Below, in pieces: positions 34,035 to 42,700 of a stretch of 64,000 nucleotides of DNA (positions are counted from its first letter, which is position 1; each line of letters starts with the position of its first letter). Under the pieces are notes generated by a model. It did not search any database. It was not told the origin of the DNA and was given only the letters and a program-made list of their open reading frames with translations. The DNA is from UBA5859 sp041940025 (lineage in GTDB: Bacteria > Pseudomonadota > Gammaproteobacteria > UBA5859): assembly GCA_041940025.1 (NCBI GenBank), contig JBGTSY010000001.1, forward strand, positions 372,001 through 436,000, in the 5' to 3' direction. A program made the position numbers and the translations under genes.

Positions 34035-35423
34035 ATGCAATTAAATAAACAGAGCCGCTTTAAATTCCGCCTTGATAATGCGCTATTTTACCTGTTGTTT
34101 ATTGGTTTTATTGGTATTCTTGGCTGGGCGACTCAGCACTATTCTTTTGAAGCGGACTGGACCGCCTCACAAAGAAATTCGCTGTCCGAGTCCAGCATTG
34201 CGCTGTTAGAAAAACTTGAAGGTCCGATTGAGATCACCGCTTATGTGCGTGAGGGAGGGGTATTACCAGATCGCATTAAAGCTTTAGTGGCCCGATATCA
34301 GCGCATAAAACCGGATATTCAATTGCATATAGTCAATCCGGACAAACGCCCTGAACAGGTACGGGAATTAGGTATCACCATGGATGGTGAATTGATCATT
34401 CGTTATCAAGGGCGCACAGAAAATGTTCGTGAACATTCGGAAGATGTGATCACCAATAAGTTGCAGCGTTTGGCCCGTGAAGATGATCGTTTCATTGTGT
34501 TTGTCACTGGGCATGGTGAAAGGGATCCCTTTGGACAAGCAAACCATGACTATGAACAATGGACAAGATTTCTCTTAGATAAGGGACTTAAAGTCGAGAC
34601 CGTTAATCTTGCCACCACCGGTACAGTTCCGGATAACACTGCTGTTTTAGTCATTGCCGGTCCCTCAGTGCGGTTGTTTCCTAATGAGGTGACGATATTG
34701 CAGCGCTATTTGGAAGAGGGCGGCAACCTTTTGTGGTTGATGGATCCAGATGAAGCGCTACATGGATTAGAACCCTTGGCAGATTATCTTGGTTTGCAAA
34801 GATTGCCGGGCCGCGTGGTGTCAGTGAGTCCGATTGCGCGCTTACTGGGTATTGATGATCCGACTATTGTGTTGGTGGATCAATATCCCTATCACCCCAT
34901 TACTCGTGAATTTTCAACCATGACGCTGTTGCCTGAAGCGCTAGCGATGCTCAGCGAGCCAGTAAACGATTGGAACGCGAAAGCTTTACTCTCCACCTCT
35001 GACGTGAGTTGGAGCGAGACAGGAGAATTGCAAGGACAAATTCAGCATGATCCTGATCAAGGCGAGGTAGCGGGACCGTTGGATGTGGCTTGGGTATTGA
35101 CGCGATCTGTTCACACCGGCGACTCTGAAGATAACGAGATGGCTGCATCTCGGGAGCAGCGGGTTGCAGTGATTGGAGATGGTGATTTTCTGTCAAACGC
35201 TTTTCTTGGCAACGGAGCCAATTTGGATTTAGGCGTCAGTTTGGCGAACTGGTTAGTTAGGGATGATGCGTTGATATCCATTCCTGCGCGTACTGCTGTA
35301 GATGCCAGTTTAGAATTGTCAGACAGCCTATTTATAACTTACGCAGTAGTTTTCGTCTTAGGTTTACCATTGGTATTGGCTTTATCCGGCTTCGGAATTT
35401 GGTTTGTGCGCCGCCGTCGTTGA
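34035..35423 (+). CDS. GldG-like ABC system auxiliary protein
   Basis: Membrane-anchored 462-residue protein with one N-terminal membrane segment (about 15-36) and one near the C-terminus (FITYAVVFVLGLPLVLALSGF), and a large extracytoplasmic domain between them. SQRNSLSESSIALLEKLEGPIEITAYV is the recognisable start of the GldG/DUF7088 family, and FVTGHGERDP marks the following ABC-type auxiliary domain. The ATG at 34035 is preceded by AAGAGAG; upstream extension to 34005 has no support. Function unknown; likely extracytoplasmic partner of the ATPase and permease. Confidence 0.85.
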   Translation: MQLNKQSRFKFRLDNALFYLLFIGFIGILGWATQHYSFEADWTASQRNSLSESSIALLEKLEGPIEITAYVREGGVLPDRIKALVARYQRIKPDIQLHIVNPDKRPEQVRELGITMDGELIIRYQGRTENVREHSEDVITNKLQRLAREDDRFIVFVTGHGERDPFGQANHDYEQWTRFLLDKGLKVETVNLATTGTVPDNTAVLVIAGPSVRLFPNEVTILQRYLEEGGNLLWLMDPDEALHGLEPLADYLGLQRLPGRVVSVSPIARLLGIDDPTIVLVDQYPYHPITREFSTMTLLPEALAMLSEPVNDWNAKALLSTSDVSWSETGELQGQIQHDPDQGEVAGPLDVAWVLTRSVHTGDSEDNEMAASREQRVAVIGDGDFLSNAFLGNGANLDLGVSLANWLVRDDALISIPARTAVDASLELSDSLFITYAVVFVLGLPLVLALSGFGIWFVRRRR

Positions 35424-35426
35424 ACT

Positions 35427-36329
35427 ATGAACTATCGTCAGCTCCTTAATATCCTCCTATTGCTATTGATTGGGATTGTTTTTGCGGTTGTCTATTTCCA
35501 ACCGCAAGAGACCGGTGGTTCGACACCAGTGTCGACACTGGATGCAGCATCAATTAATTCTATCAAGATCAAGCAGGACGAAAGAGAGCTTTTGTTAACC
35601 AAGTCCGCAGGGGACTGGTTTGTCGCCGGCAATCCCCCTTTGCCAGCGGGAGACTATCGAATCAAAGAAATTTTGAGGCTGTTGTCACTACCATCGGAGA
35701 GACACTACGCCGCAGATGAAATGGATTTACCCGCCTTGGGTTTGGAGCCGGCGACCACCCTGGTAAATTTTGACGAATTCTCTGTGGCGCTAGGTGATAC
35801 TAACCCAATCGATCAAAAACGTTATCTGTTAGTGAATCACACTGTACATCTAATCGAATCGTTCCAAGTGCCCACACTTTCTGTCGAGCCGGAAGAACTC
35901 ATTAGTAAAAAATTAATTCAACACTCCTCTGCATTGAGTCGCATTGATTCCGGTGATTATCTATTGGAAAAAACAGAGTCTGGTTGGCAGTGGGCAGAGG
36001 CAACCGATGAAATCAGTGCGGACGACATCAACAGCAAAGCGCAAAGTTGGATCCACGCTCAAGCCTATGAAGTGAAGTTGGGCCGCGCAGAAGGTGAGCT
36101 TATCGGTGAATTGATATTGCAGTATGACAATCAGGATCGCGTTCGATATGAAATGCTAACGCGTGAACAAGGGGGAGTGGTTGAATGGATTTTCTGGCGA
36201 AAGGATTGGGATATCAGTTATCTATTGTTTGCACAATCCGCCACAGATTTGTTGGCGCCCCCTGCGGCAGCAGAAGCCTCTGCGCCATCCGCAGAAGAAA
36301 CCATTCAGCCTGAACACAGTTTACCTTAA
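35427..36329 (+). CDS. DUF4340 domain-containing protein
   Basis: 300-residue protein with an N-terminal membrane segment (about 5-24, LLNILLLLLIGIVFAVVYF) and a repeated beta-rich DUF4340 region (ASINSIKIKQDERELLLTKSAGDWFVA... and ALSRIDSGDYLLEKTESGWQW). The C-terminus is Ala/Glu-rich. It starts 3 bases after the GldG-like stop, so it belongs to the ABC operon. Function unknown. Family members commonly sit next to GldG-like proteins. Confidence 0.85.
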   Translation: MNYRQLLNILLLLLIGIVFAVVYFQPQETGGSTPVSTLDAASINSIKIKQDERELLLTKSAGDWFVAGNPPLPAGDYRIKEILRLLSLPSERHYAADEMDLPALGLEPATTLVNFDEFSVALGDTNPIDQKRYLLVNHTVHLIESFQVPTLSVEPEELISKKLIQHSSALSRIDSGDYLLEKTESGWQWAEATDEISADDINSKAQSWIHAQAYEVKLGRAEGELIGELILQYDNQDRVRYEMLTREQGGVVEWIFWRKDWDISYLLFAQSATDLLAPPAAAEASAPSAEETIQPEHSLP

Positions 36330-36337
36330 TACATCAG

Positions 36338-37150
36338 ATGCCCGAGTTACCAGAAGTCGAAACCACTCGGGCGGGTCTTGCGCCACATGTGCAGGGTCGA
36401 AAAATCACAAAGGTAACTGTTCGCCAACGGCAGCTGCGCTGGCAAATTTCCGATCAAATATTCCAACTTGAGGGCGGGCACATTCAGAGCTTGCAGCGCC
36501 GGGGTAAATATTTAATTTTGTCTACCCACAATGGTTGCGCTCTCATTCATTTGGGCATGTCGGGCAGCCTGAGACTCATTTCGGCCTCAGTGCCACCAGA
36601 GAAGCACGATCACTGGGACATGGTGTTCGACAATAAACAACTGTTGCGTTATCGGGATCCGCGTCGATTTGGCGCCCTGCTTTGGACTGAGGCGCCTGCT
36701 GAGGAACATAAGCTCCTCTGTGATCTGGGTATAGAACCTCTGACAGACGAATTTTGTGGGGATTACTTATTTCAACTTTCCCGTGGTAGGAGACGGGCGA
36801 TAAAATCCTTCATTATGGATAGTAAGGTATTGGTGGGTGTGGGAAATATTTATGCGAGTGAGGCGCTCTTTCGGGCCGGGATCCACCCTCAACGCAGAGC
36901 GGACCGCATTAGCTTAAAACGCTATGAGCTATTGGCCCAAGCCATATCGGAAGTATTAACTAGAGCAATTTCCGCAGGGGGCACCAGCCTCCAGGATTTT
37001 TTCACACCCACCGGCGAGCCGGGTTATTTTAGTCAACAACTGACTGTTTATGGGCGAGAAAATCAACCTTGCCGGCGCTGCGGCGGAGCTATCAAAAAAA
37101 GCGTTCAGGCTCAGCGCAGTAGTTACTATTGCCCGACTTGCCAACATTGA
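36338..37150 (+). CDS. mutM: Formamidopyrimidine-DNA glycosylase
   Basis: Base-excision repair enzyme removing 8-oxoguanine and formamidopyrimidines, with AP lyase activity. The 270 residues start MPELPEVETTRAGL with catalytic Pro2 and Glu3. Lys in RRGKYLIL, the helix-two-turn-helix region VLVGVGNIYASEALF and the C-terminal zinc finger CRRCGG...CPTC are intact. The gene starts 8 bases after the DUF4340 stop. Its stop codon lies inside the proposed hslV promoter. Confidence 0.97.
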   Translation: MPELPEVETTRAGLAPHVQGRKITKVTVRQRQLRWQISDQIFQLEGGHIQSLQRRGKYLILSTHNGCALIHLGMSGSLRLISASVPPEKHDHWDMVFDNKQLLRYRDPRRFGALLWTEAPAEEHKLLCDLGIEPLTDEFCGDYLFQLSRGRRRAIKSFIMDSKVLVGVGNIYASEALFRAGIHPQRRADRISLKRYELLAQAISEVLTRAISAGGTSLQDFFTPTGEPGYFSQQLTVYGRENQPCRRCGGAIKKSVQAQRSSYYCPTCQH

Positions 37151-37173
37151 AAAGTTGGCGATTAACCCTATAT
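37147..37173 (+). promoter_or_regulatory. Sigma-32 (heat-shock) promoter candidate for hslVU
   Basis: TTGAAA at 37147-37152, 13-base spacer, then CCCTATAT at 37166-37173. The RpoH consensus is CTTGAA and CCCCATNT with a similar gap, so the -10 matches at all but one position. It overlaps the mutM stop and lies about 70 bases before the hslV start. HslVU is a classic sigma-32 target in E. coli. Confidence 0.65.
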
Positions 37174-37241
37174 AGCACAATAGATGCGGGTATAAGGTAT
37201 GATCTGCGCCATCTCTAAATTCAGGGGTCGAGGAGAGAATT

Positions 37242-37781
37242 TTGCAACAGTTCAGAGGTACAACCATATTATCTGTGCGCCGGGAGAATATGGTGGTAAT
37301 TGGTGGTGACGGTCAGGTGAGTTTCGGAGAGACGGTGATGAAAGGTAACGCACGTAAAGTGCGTCGTCTTTACAAAGATCAGGTGCTGGCGGGATTTGCT
37401 GGAGGCACCGCAGACGCCTTTACCCTATTTGAAAGGTTTGAGGGAAAATTAGAAAAGCACCAGGGCAATCTGGTTCGAGCTGCTGTGGAAATGGCAAAAG
37501 ACTGGCGTACAGATCGTATGTTGCGACGCTTAGAGGCGCTATTAACAGTGGCGGATAAATCTGCGTCGTTGATTATTTCCGGCAATGGAGATGTGATTGA
37601 ACCAGAGCGCGATATGATGGCGATCGGTTCAGGGGGCATGTATGCGCAAGCTGCGGCGGTGGCCTTATTAGACAATACTCAATTGAGTGCCGAAGAGATC
37701 GTGCAAAAAGGATTGAGCATCGCTGCGGATATCTGCATCTATACAAACCATAACATCGTGCTGGAGAAGCTAGAGTTTTAA
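37242..37781 (+). CDS. hslV: HslV peptidase subunit of the HslUV protease
   Basis: Proteasome-like Thr peptidase, partner of the HslU unfoldase, degrading misfolded proteins. It has 179 residues. The N-terminus is LQQFRG before TTILSVRR, so Thr7 is the predicted nucleophile after removal of six residues; E. coli removes only Met, but longer propeptides are known in other proteobacteria. GGDGQVSFG and MKGNARKVRRLY are typical. The start is TTG at 37242, with AGGAGAG at 37231-37237; no ATG fits. hslU follows 43 bases later. Confidence 0.95.
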   Translation: MQQFRGTTILSVRRENMVVIGGDGQVSFGETVMKGNARKVRRLYKDQVLAGFAGGTADAFTLFERFEGKLEKHQGNLVRAAVEMAKDWRTDRMLRRLEALLTVADKSASLIISGNGDVIEPERDMMAIGSGGMYAQAAAVALLDNTQLSAEEIVQKGLSIAADICIYTNHNIVLEKLEF

Positions 37782-37824
37782 TAGGTCGTTCCAAATTACT
37801 AAAAAGAAGAGTTTAGGTTGCACT

Positions 37825-39144
37825 ATGTCCGAAATGACACCCAGAGAAATTGTACATGAATTAGATCGCCACATTGTGGGTCAGGGGGCGGCAAAACGTT
37901 CTGTAGCCATTGCACTTCGTAACCGCTGGCGCCGAGGCTTGGTGGAGGAAGAATTACGCAATGAGATTACGCCAAAAAATATTCTCATGATCGGTCCTAC
38001 CGGGGTAGGTAAAACTGAAATCGCTCGACGCCTGGCGAAATTAGCGAATGCGCCTTTTATCAAAGTCGAGGCGACTAAGTTCACCGAAGTGGGATATGTG
38101 GGGCGTGACGTAGAATCGATTATTCGTGATCTTGTGGATATGTCCTTAAAACAGACCAAAGAGACAGAAAAAGAGCGAGTCAGGCATCGCGCCTTAGACG
38201 CGGCAGAGGAGCGAATACTGGATGCGATTATTCCCAGAAGCAGAGAGGATGTAGGCGAAGAGGGCATTTCTGCCACCCGGCAACTCTTTCGTAAACGTTT
38301 ACGGGAGGGTGAACTGGATGATAAAGAGATCGAAATCGAAGTTGAGGTGCCGCAAGCGGGTGTTGAAATCATGGCGCCACCCGGTATGGAGGAGATGACT
38401 TCCCAACTGCAAAATATGTTTCAGAATATGACCGGTAACCGCTCTAAACCGCGGCGCATGCAGGTGAAAGATGCGTTACGTCAGCTGTGTGATGAAGAAG
38501 CATCAAAACTGCTGGACGAAGAAGAGTTGAAAATCTTAGCGCTACAGCGGGTAGAGCAAAATGGTATTGTCTTTTTGGATGAATTGGATAAGGTTGCCAA
38601 ACGATCTGAACATGGTGGACCCGATGTTTCCCGAGAAGGTGTACAGAGGGATTTATTACCCTTAGTTGAGGGGTGTACGATTTCCACTAAATATGGGATG
38701 GTGAAGACAGATCATATACTATTCATCGCCTCGGGAGCGTTCCATCTCTCCAAGCCATCAGATCTGATCCCGGAATTACAAGGTCGATTCCCCATTCGTG
38801 TTGAGCTTTCTCCACTGAACGTAGAAGATTTTGTGCGTATTTTGGAAGAGCCTTCAGGTTCCTTAACTGAACAGTACAAAGCTTTGCTGGCCACAGAAGA
38901 GGTAAATTTGGAATTTACCGATGCAGGTCTCAAGCGCATCGCTGAGGTGGCTTGGGAGGTAAATGAGCGTACAGAAAATATCGGTGCCAGACGGCTGCAT
39001 ACAGTAATGGAAAGGCTACTAGAGGAGATTTCATTTTCCGCATCAGATAGCCAAGGCCAAAATATCAGTATTGATGCCGCCTATGTGGAGAGCCATTTGG
39101 GAGACTTAGCCCGCGATGAAGATCTCAGTCAATACATACTTTAA
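37825..39144 (+). CDS. hslU: HslU ATPase subunit of the HslUV protease
   Basis: AAA+ unfoldase feeding substrates to HslV. The 439 residues include Walker A GPTGVGKT (57-64), the pore motif GYVGRD, the I-domain insertion (about 105-240), Walker B GIVFLDELDK, and the C-terminal end LARDEDLSQYIL that docks into HslV. The start is the ATG at 37825. Cotranscribed with hslV from the heat-shock promoter at 37147-37173. Confidence 0.97.
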   Translation: MSEMTPREIVHELDRHIVGQGAAKRSVAIALRNRWRRGLVEEELRNEITPKNILMIGPTGVGKTEIARRLAKLANAPFIKVEATKFTEVGYVGRDVESIIRDLVDMSLKQTKETEKERVRHRALDAAEERILDAIIPRSREDVGEEGISATRQLFRKRLREGELDDKEIEIEVEVPQAGVEIMAPPGMEEMTSQLQNMFQNMTGNRSKPRRMQVKDALRQLCDEEASKLLDEEELKILALQRVEQNGIVFLDELDKVAKRSEHGGPDVSREGVQRDLLPLVEGCTISTKYGMVKTDHILFIASGAFHLSKPSDLIPELQGRFPIRVELSPLNVEDFVRILEEPSGSLTEQYKALLATEEVNLEFTDAGLKRIAEVAWEVNERTENIGARRLHTVMERLLEEISFSASDSQGQNISIDAAYVESHLGDLARDEDLSQYIL

Positions 39145-39162
39145 CCAACCATAGATACTCTG

Positions 39163-39540
39163 ATGCAGCCCGTACCCTCTGAATTGAACTTGCATCGGGA
39201 ATCAAGAGTATTAGAAGTGATCTTCAATACAAATGAAGTGTTTCATCTCCCATGTGAATACCTTAGAGTCTATTCCCCTTCGGCAGAGGTGAGGGGGCAT
39301 GGCCAACCCAAGCTGCAAACGGGCAAACGTTATGTCAATATCCAACGAATAGAGCCGGTGGGCCACTACGCAGTGCGCTTGGTTTTTGATGACGGTCATG
39401 ACTCAGGTTTATATTCCTGGTCTTGGTTGTACGAATTAGGTCAAGAGCAGGAGTCAAAGTGGCAACAGTATCTGCAACAACTCGAAGAATCGGGCGCTTC
39501 CCGAGATCCCCATGAGCCTTCGGTAGAGCAAAATGACTAA
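39163..39540 (+). CDS. DUF971 domain protein
   Basis: 125-residue protein of the DUF971 (gamma-butyrobetaine hydroxylase N-terminal-like) family: LHRESRVLEVIFNTNEVFHL, CEYLRVYSPSAEV, and the end YAVRLVFDDGHDSGLYSWSWL. Family members lie between hslU and ubiE in many gammaproteobacteria, as here. Relatives have been linked to Fe-S proteins, but the function in this setting is uncertain. It overlaps ubiE by 8 bases. Confidence 0.9.
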   Translation: MQPVPSELNLHRESRVLEVIFNTNEVFHLPCEYLRVYSPSAEVRGHGQPKLQTGKRYVNIQRIEPVGHYAVRLVFDDGHDSGLYSWSWLYELGQEQESKWQQYLQQLEESGASRDPHEPSVEQND

Positions 39541-40309
39541 ACGCAGTTTTAGAAGAGCCGCCAAGTCAGATGAGCAGAAAACCCATTTCGGTTTTCAACA
39601 GGTCCCATTCACAGAAAAGCAAGGTAAGGTGGATGCGGTATTTCACTCGGTAGCCGAGCGCTACGATCTGATGAATGATGTGATGTCTTTGGGTATGCAC
39701 CGACTGTGGAAGCGTTGGCTGATGTCATTAACAGGGATCCGTCCAGGGCAAACCGTGTTAGATTTAGCCGGTGGAACGGGCGATCTGACATTGCTGATGT
39801 CAAAACAGTTGCAGGGAAGCGGTAAGATTATTTTGTCCGACATTAATGAATCGATGCTTGGCATTGGTCGCGAACGAGTGATCGATGGGGGCGCCATGTC
39901 CTCAGTGGACTATGTGCAGGCCGATGCACAATATCTACCCTTTCAAAACAATCAGTTTGATTGTATCACTATGGCTTTTGGCTTACGCAATGTGCCGCAT
40001 ATCCAAAAGGCGTTGGACAATATCTTGCCCACTTTGAAACCTGGAGGCCGGCTATTGGTATTAGAATTTTCTCAGCCCCATCAGGCAATCGCGCCTGTCT
40101 ATGATTTCTACTCATTTCAATTTTTACCGAGAATGGGTGAATGGGTTGCAAATGATCGCGCCAGCTATCAGTATTTGGCTGAATCCATTCGCATGCACCC
40201 GAATCAAGAAACGCTTAAGGATATGTTTATGCAAGCCGGATTTGATCACTGCGACTATCATAATCTATCAGCTGGTATTGTGGCGGCCCACCGTGGCTTT
40301 AAATACTAA
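39533..40309 (+). CDS. ubiE: Ubiquinone/menaquinone C-methyltransferase UbiE
   Basis: SAM-dependent C-methyltransferase in ubiquinone (and, where present, menaquinone) synthesis. The 258 residues contain VFHSVAERYDLMNDVMS, the SAM-binding LDLAGGTGDLTLLM, and ITMAFGLRNVPH. The family end HNLSAGIVAAHRGFK is present. It overlaps the DUF971 gene by 8 bases and ubiJ by 1 base, giving a tight ubiE-J-B cluster. Confidence 0.97.
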   Translation: MTKRSFRRAAKSDEQKTHFGFQQVPFTEKQGKVDAVFHSVAERYDLMNDVMSLGMHRLWKRWLMSLTGIRPGQTVLDLAGGTGDLTLLMSKQLQGSGKIILSDINESMLGIGRERVIDGGAMSSVDYVQADAQYLPFQNNQFDCITMAFGLRNVPHIQKALDNILPTLKPGGRLLVLEFSQPHQAIAPVYDFYSFQFLPRMGEWVANDRASYQYLAESIRMHPNQETLKDMFMQAGFDHCDYHNLSAGIVAAHRGFKY

Positions 40310-40929
40310 TGGCACATCAGAGCAGTGAATTACCCTGGGCGTTATGGACTTTAGAGTCTGCTATTAATACTTTTCTGAGTCTGGATGAATGGAGCATCAA
40401 TAGAGTCGCTGCACTGGAAGGTGCACTGATTGAGTTAAAATTGACAGGCATAAAAACGCCGATATTTGTTTCCCCGTCCGCCTCTGGTATTAGTTTGAAT
40501 AATCGTGCCATGCGGGCACCCGATACGATCCTTTCCGGCTCGCCCGTGACCTTTGCTGGCATGGGATTGGGGACTGCTTCCGGTCTCTTTTCCGGAGAGA
40601 TTGAATTGCAAGGTGATGTTGAGCTTGGTCAGGAGTTCAAACGCATACTCGATAACATTGAAATTGATTGGGAGGAGCATTTATCCCATTTGGTGGGAGA
40701 TGTTGTGGCCCATCAAATTGGCTATCACGCCCGAGGATTGAGCAAATGGTTGCGCAGAACCAGGCGAGTATTGTTAGAGAACAGCGCGGAATATTTGCGC
40801 ACCGAAACGCAACTATTGCCGGCTCGCACTGAATTTGAGCAGTGGCTAGATGAAGTGGATAAGGTGAAGGCGGATCTCGATCGTGTTGACGCGCGAATCC
40901 AAAATATTCGTTCTAAAGTAGTTTCGTGA
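40309..40929 (+). CDS. ubiJ: Ubiquinone biosynthesis accessory factor UbiJ (SCP2 domain)
   Basis: Lipid-binding accessory protein of the ubiquinone synthesis complex, 206 residues. The N-terminal SCP2-like domain (about 25-120, IFVSPSASGISLNNRAM, FSGEIELQGDVELGQEF) is followed by a helical C-terminus with a coiled-coil end (DKVKADLDRVDARIQNI). It lies between ubiE and ubiB, the standard place of ubiJ (formerly yigP). The start codon overlaps the ubiE stop by one base. Confidence 0.92.
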   Translation: MAHQSSELPWALWTLESAINTFLSLDEWSINRVAALEGALIELKLTGIKTPIFVSPSASGISLNNRAMRAPDTILSGSPVTFAGMGLGTASGLFSGEIELQGDVELGQEFKRILDNIEIDWEEHLSHLVGDVVAHQIGYHARGLSKWLRRTRRVLLENSAEYLRTETQLLPARTEFEQWLDEVDKVKADLDRVDARIQNIRSKVVS

Positions 40930-40975
40930 CCACCGTAGTTTAAATTAATTAGCGATAACAATTAAAAGGTAAGCT

Positions 40976-42658
40976 GTGCGATTCATTGGATACTTATTAC
41001 GTGGCGTCAAAATTATTTGGACGTTGCTTTTAAATGGCGTTTTGAGTTTGCCATTAGAACATGAAAGATATGCCGCCTTCGCATGGATAAAGATAGCCAG
41101 TCCTTTTTATTGGTTTGGTTATCGAAACAGAACCAAAGCTCAACGAGCACACCATGCGTTATTGAGCTTGGGGCCGGTATTTATCAAACTGGGTCAGTTT
41201 CTCTCTACAAGGCGGGATCTGTTTCCCGAAGATGTGGTGCTTGAACTGGCTAAGTTGCAAGAAGAGGTGCCGCCTTTTTCCGCTGACATCGCCAAGCAGA
41301 TAGTGCGTGATGCTTATAACCAGGATTTAGAAGAAACCTTTTTAGAGTTTGCATCTGAACCGATAGCCGCCGCTTCTGTGGCGCAAGTTCATGGCGCCAT
41401 CTTGAAAGATGGAACGGATGTGGTAGTGAAGATTATTCGTCCTGGGATAGAGCAGATTATTCGCCGTGATCTTTGGCTAATGCATCTATTGTCCGCCACG
41501 ATTCAAACTATATGGAAAGACAGCAAAAGATTGCAGTTGAATGAGCTGGTCAACGAGTTCAGCAGAATTATTCTTGATGAATTGGATATGTTGCGTGAAG
41601 CGGCCAATGCGACGCTCATGCGCCGCCATTTTGATGGATCGGATCTACTCTATGTACCGGAAGTGTATTGGCCATATTGTCGCAGTAACATAATGGTGAT
41701 GGAGCGAATTAGTGGCGTTCCAGTAGATGACATAGAAACGTTAAAAGCAAAAGGCGTGAACTTGCAAAAACTGTCCAACATGGGCGTGGAGATCTTCTTT
41801 AGACAAGTTTTTTATTATCGTTTTTTTCATGCAGATATGCATCCCGGTAATATTTGGGTCATTGTGGACGATCCGGAAAACCCGATTTTTACAGGTGTGG
41901 ATTACGGAATTGTCGGCACCTTTTCTCAACAAGATGTTCGCAATATGGCAGAGCAAGTATGGGCTCTGGTCAATCGGGATTACTTAAGTATCGCTCATTT
42001 CCTCATTGAAGATGGTTGGGTAAGACGAGCGGATGTGAGAATTGACGATTTAGAAAATTCTCTACGTAGTATTTTAGATTCCATTTTTGACCAACCCCTA
42101 AAAGAGATCTCCTTAGGTCTATTGTTATTTAGATTGTTTGCCACTGCCGAAAGATTTGATATCCATTTACAGCCACGTTACATGCTCTTCGGTAAAACCT
42201 TGTTACATATAGAAGGGCTGGGTCGACGACTCGATCCTGAGTTGGATCTCTGGGGAGTCGGTCGACCGCTGATCGAAGACTGGATAAAAAGAGAATTGGG
42301 TCCCAAAGCACTTTTAAAGAAAGTCAGTCAGCATGTACCTAAATACGCACAGCGTTTGCCAGATATTCCGTTACAGTTACATGAGTTATTGAGAAAAGCC
42401 AACACAGAAGGATTGCCAATCAAACTGTCTGCCTCACAGATGAAACAATTGGAAGGTGAGTTGGTGAAATCAACACGCAAAAAGAATTATGCGATTCTTG
42501 GGGGCAGTATGCTGATGTTTTCTGGCATGATCTGGATTGCCGCAGCAGGTACTGCTAACGCTTCTTTTAGCCAGATGTTGGTTTATATGAGTGCGGTGAC
42601 TACTGTACTTTCTTTAGTATTCCTGATACTGGCGCTGAAAATTCCGCACCACTCTTAG
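40976..42658 (+). CDS. ubiB: UbiB atypical kinase/ATPase for ubiquinone synthesis
   Basis: Membrane-associated member of the ABC1/COQ8 family required for ubiquinone synthesis. The 560 residues carry the KxGQ motif in FIKLGQFLSTRRDLFP, the Ala-rich loop region EPIAAASVAQVHGA, DMHPGN (catalytic HADxHPGN-type loop) and VDYGIVGTF. Two C-terminal membrane segments lie at about 503-555. The start is GTG at 40976, with AAAAGGTAAG just upstream. It lies 46 bases after ubiJ. Confidence 0.96.
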   Translation: MRFIGYLLRGVKIIWTLLLNGVLSLPLEHERYAAFAWIKIASPFYWFGYRNRTKAQRAHHALLSLGPVFIKLGQFLSTRRDLFPEDVVLELAKLQEEVPPFSADIAKQIVRDAYNQDLEETFLEFASEPIAAASVAQVHGAILKDGTDVVVKIIRPGIEQIIRRDLWLMHLLSATIQTIWKDSKRLQLNELVNEFSRIILDELDMLREAANATLMRRHFDGSDLLYVPEVYWPYCRSNIMVMERISGVPVDDIETLKAKGVNLQKLSNMGVEIFFRQVFYYRFFHADMHPGNIWVIVDDPENPIFTGVDYGIVGTFSQQDVRNMAEQVWALVNRDYLSIAHFLIEDGWVRRADVRIDDLENSLRSILDSIFDQPLKEISLGLLLFRLFATAERFDIHLQPRYMLFGKTLLHIEGLGRRLDPELDLWGVGRPLIEDWIKRELGPKALLKKVSQHVPKYAQRLPDIPLQLHELLRKANTEGLPIKLSASQMKQLEGELVKSTRKKNYAILGGSMLMFSGMIWIAAAGTANASFSQMLVYMSAVTTVLSLVFLILALKIPHHS

Positions 42659-42700
42659 GCGCTCACAAGCGGTCACTCTGGATAGATAACACCATTCTTT

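Noticed and set aside
37881..38372. 163-codon antisense frame inside hslU
   Set aside because: Ser/Arg-rich shadow of a conserved gene with no independent support.
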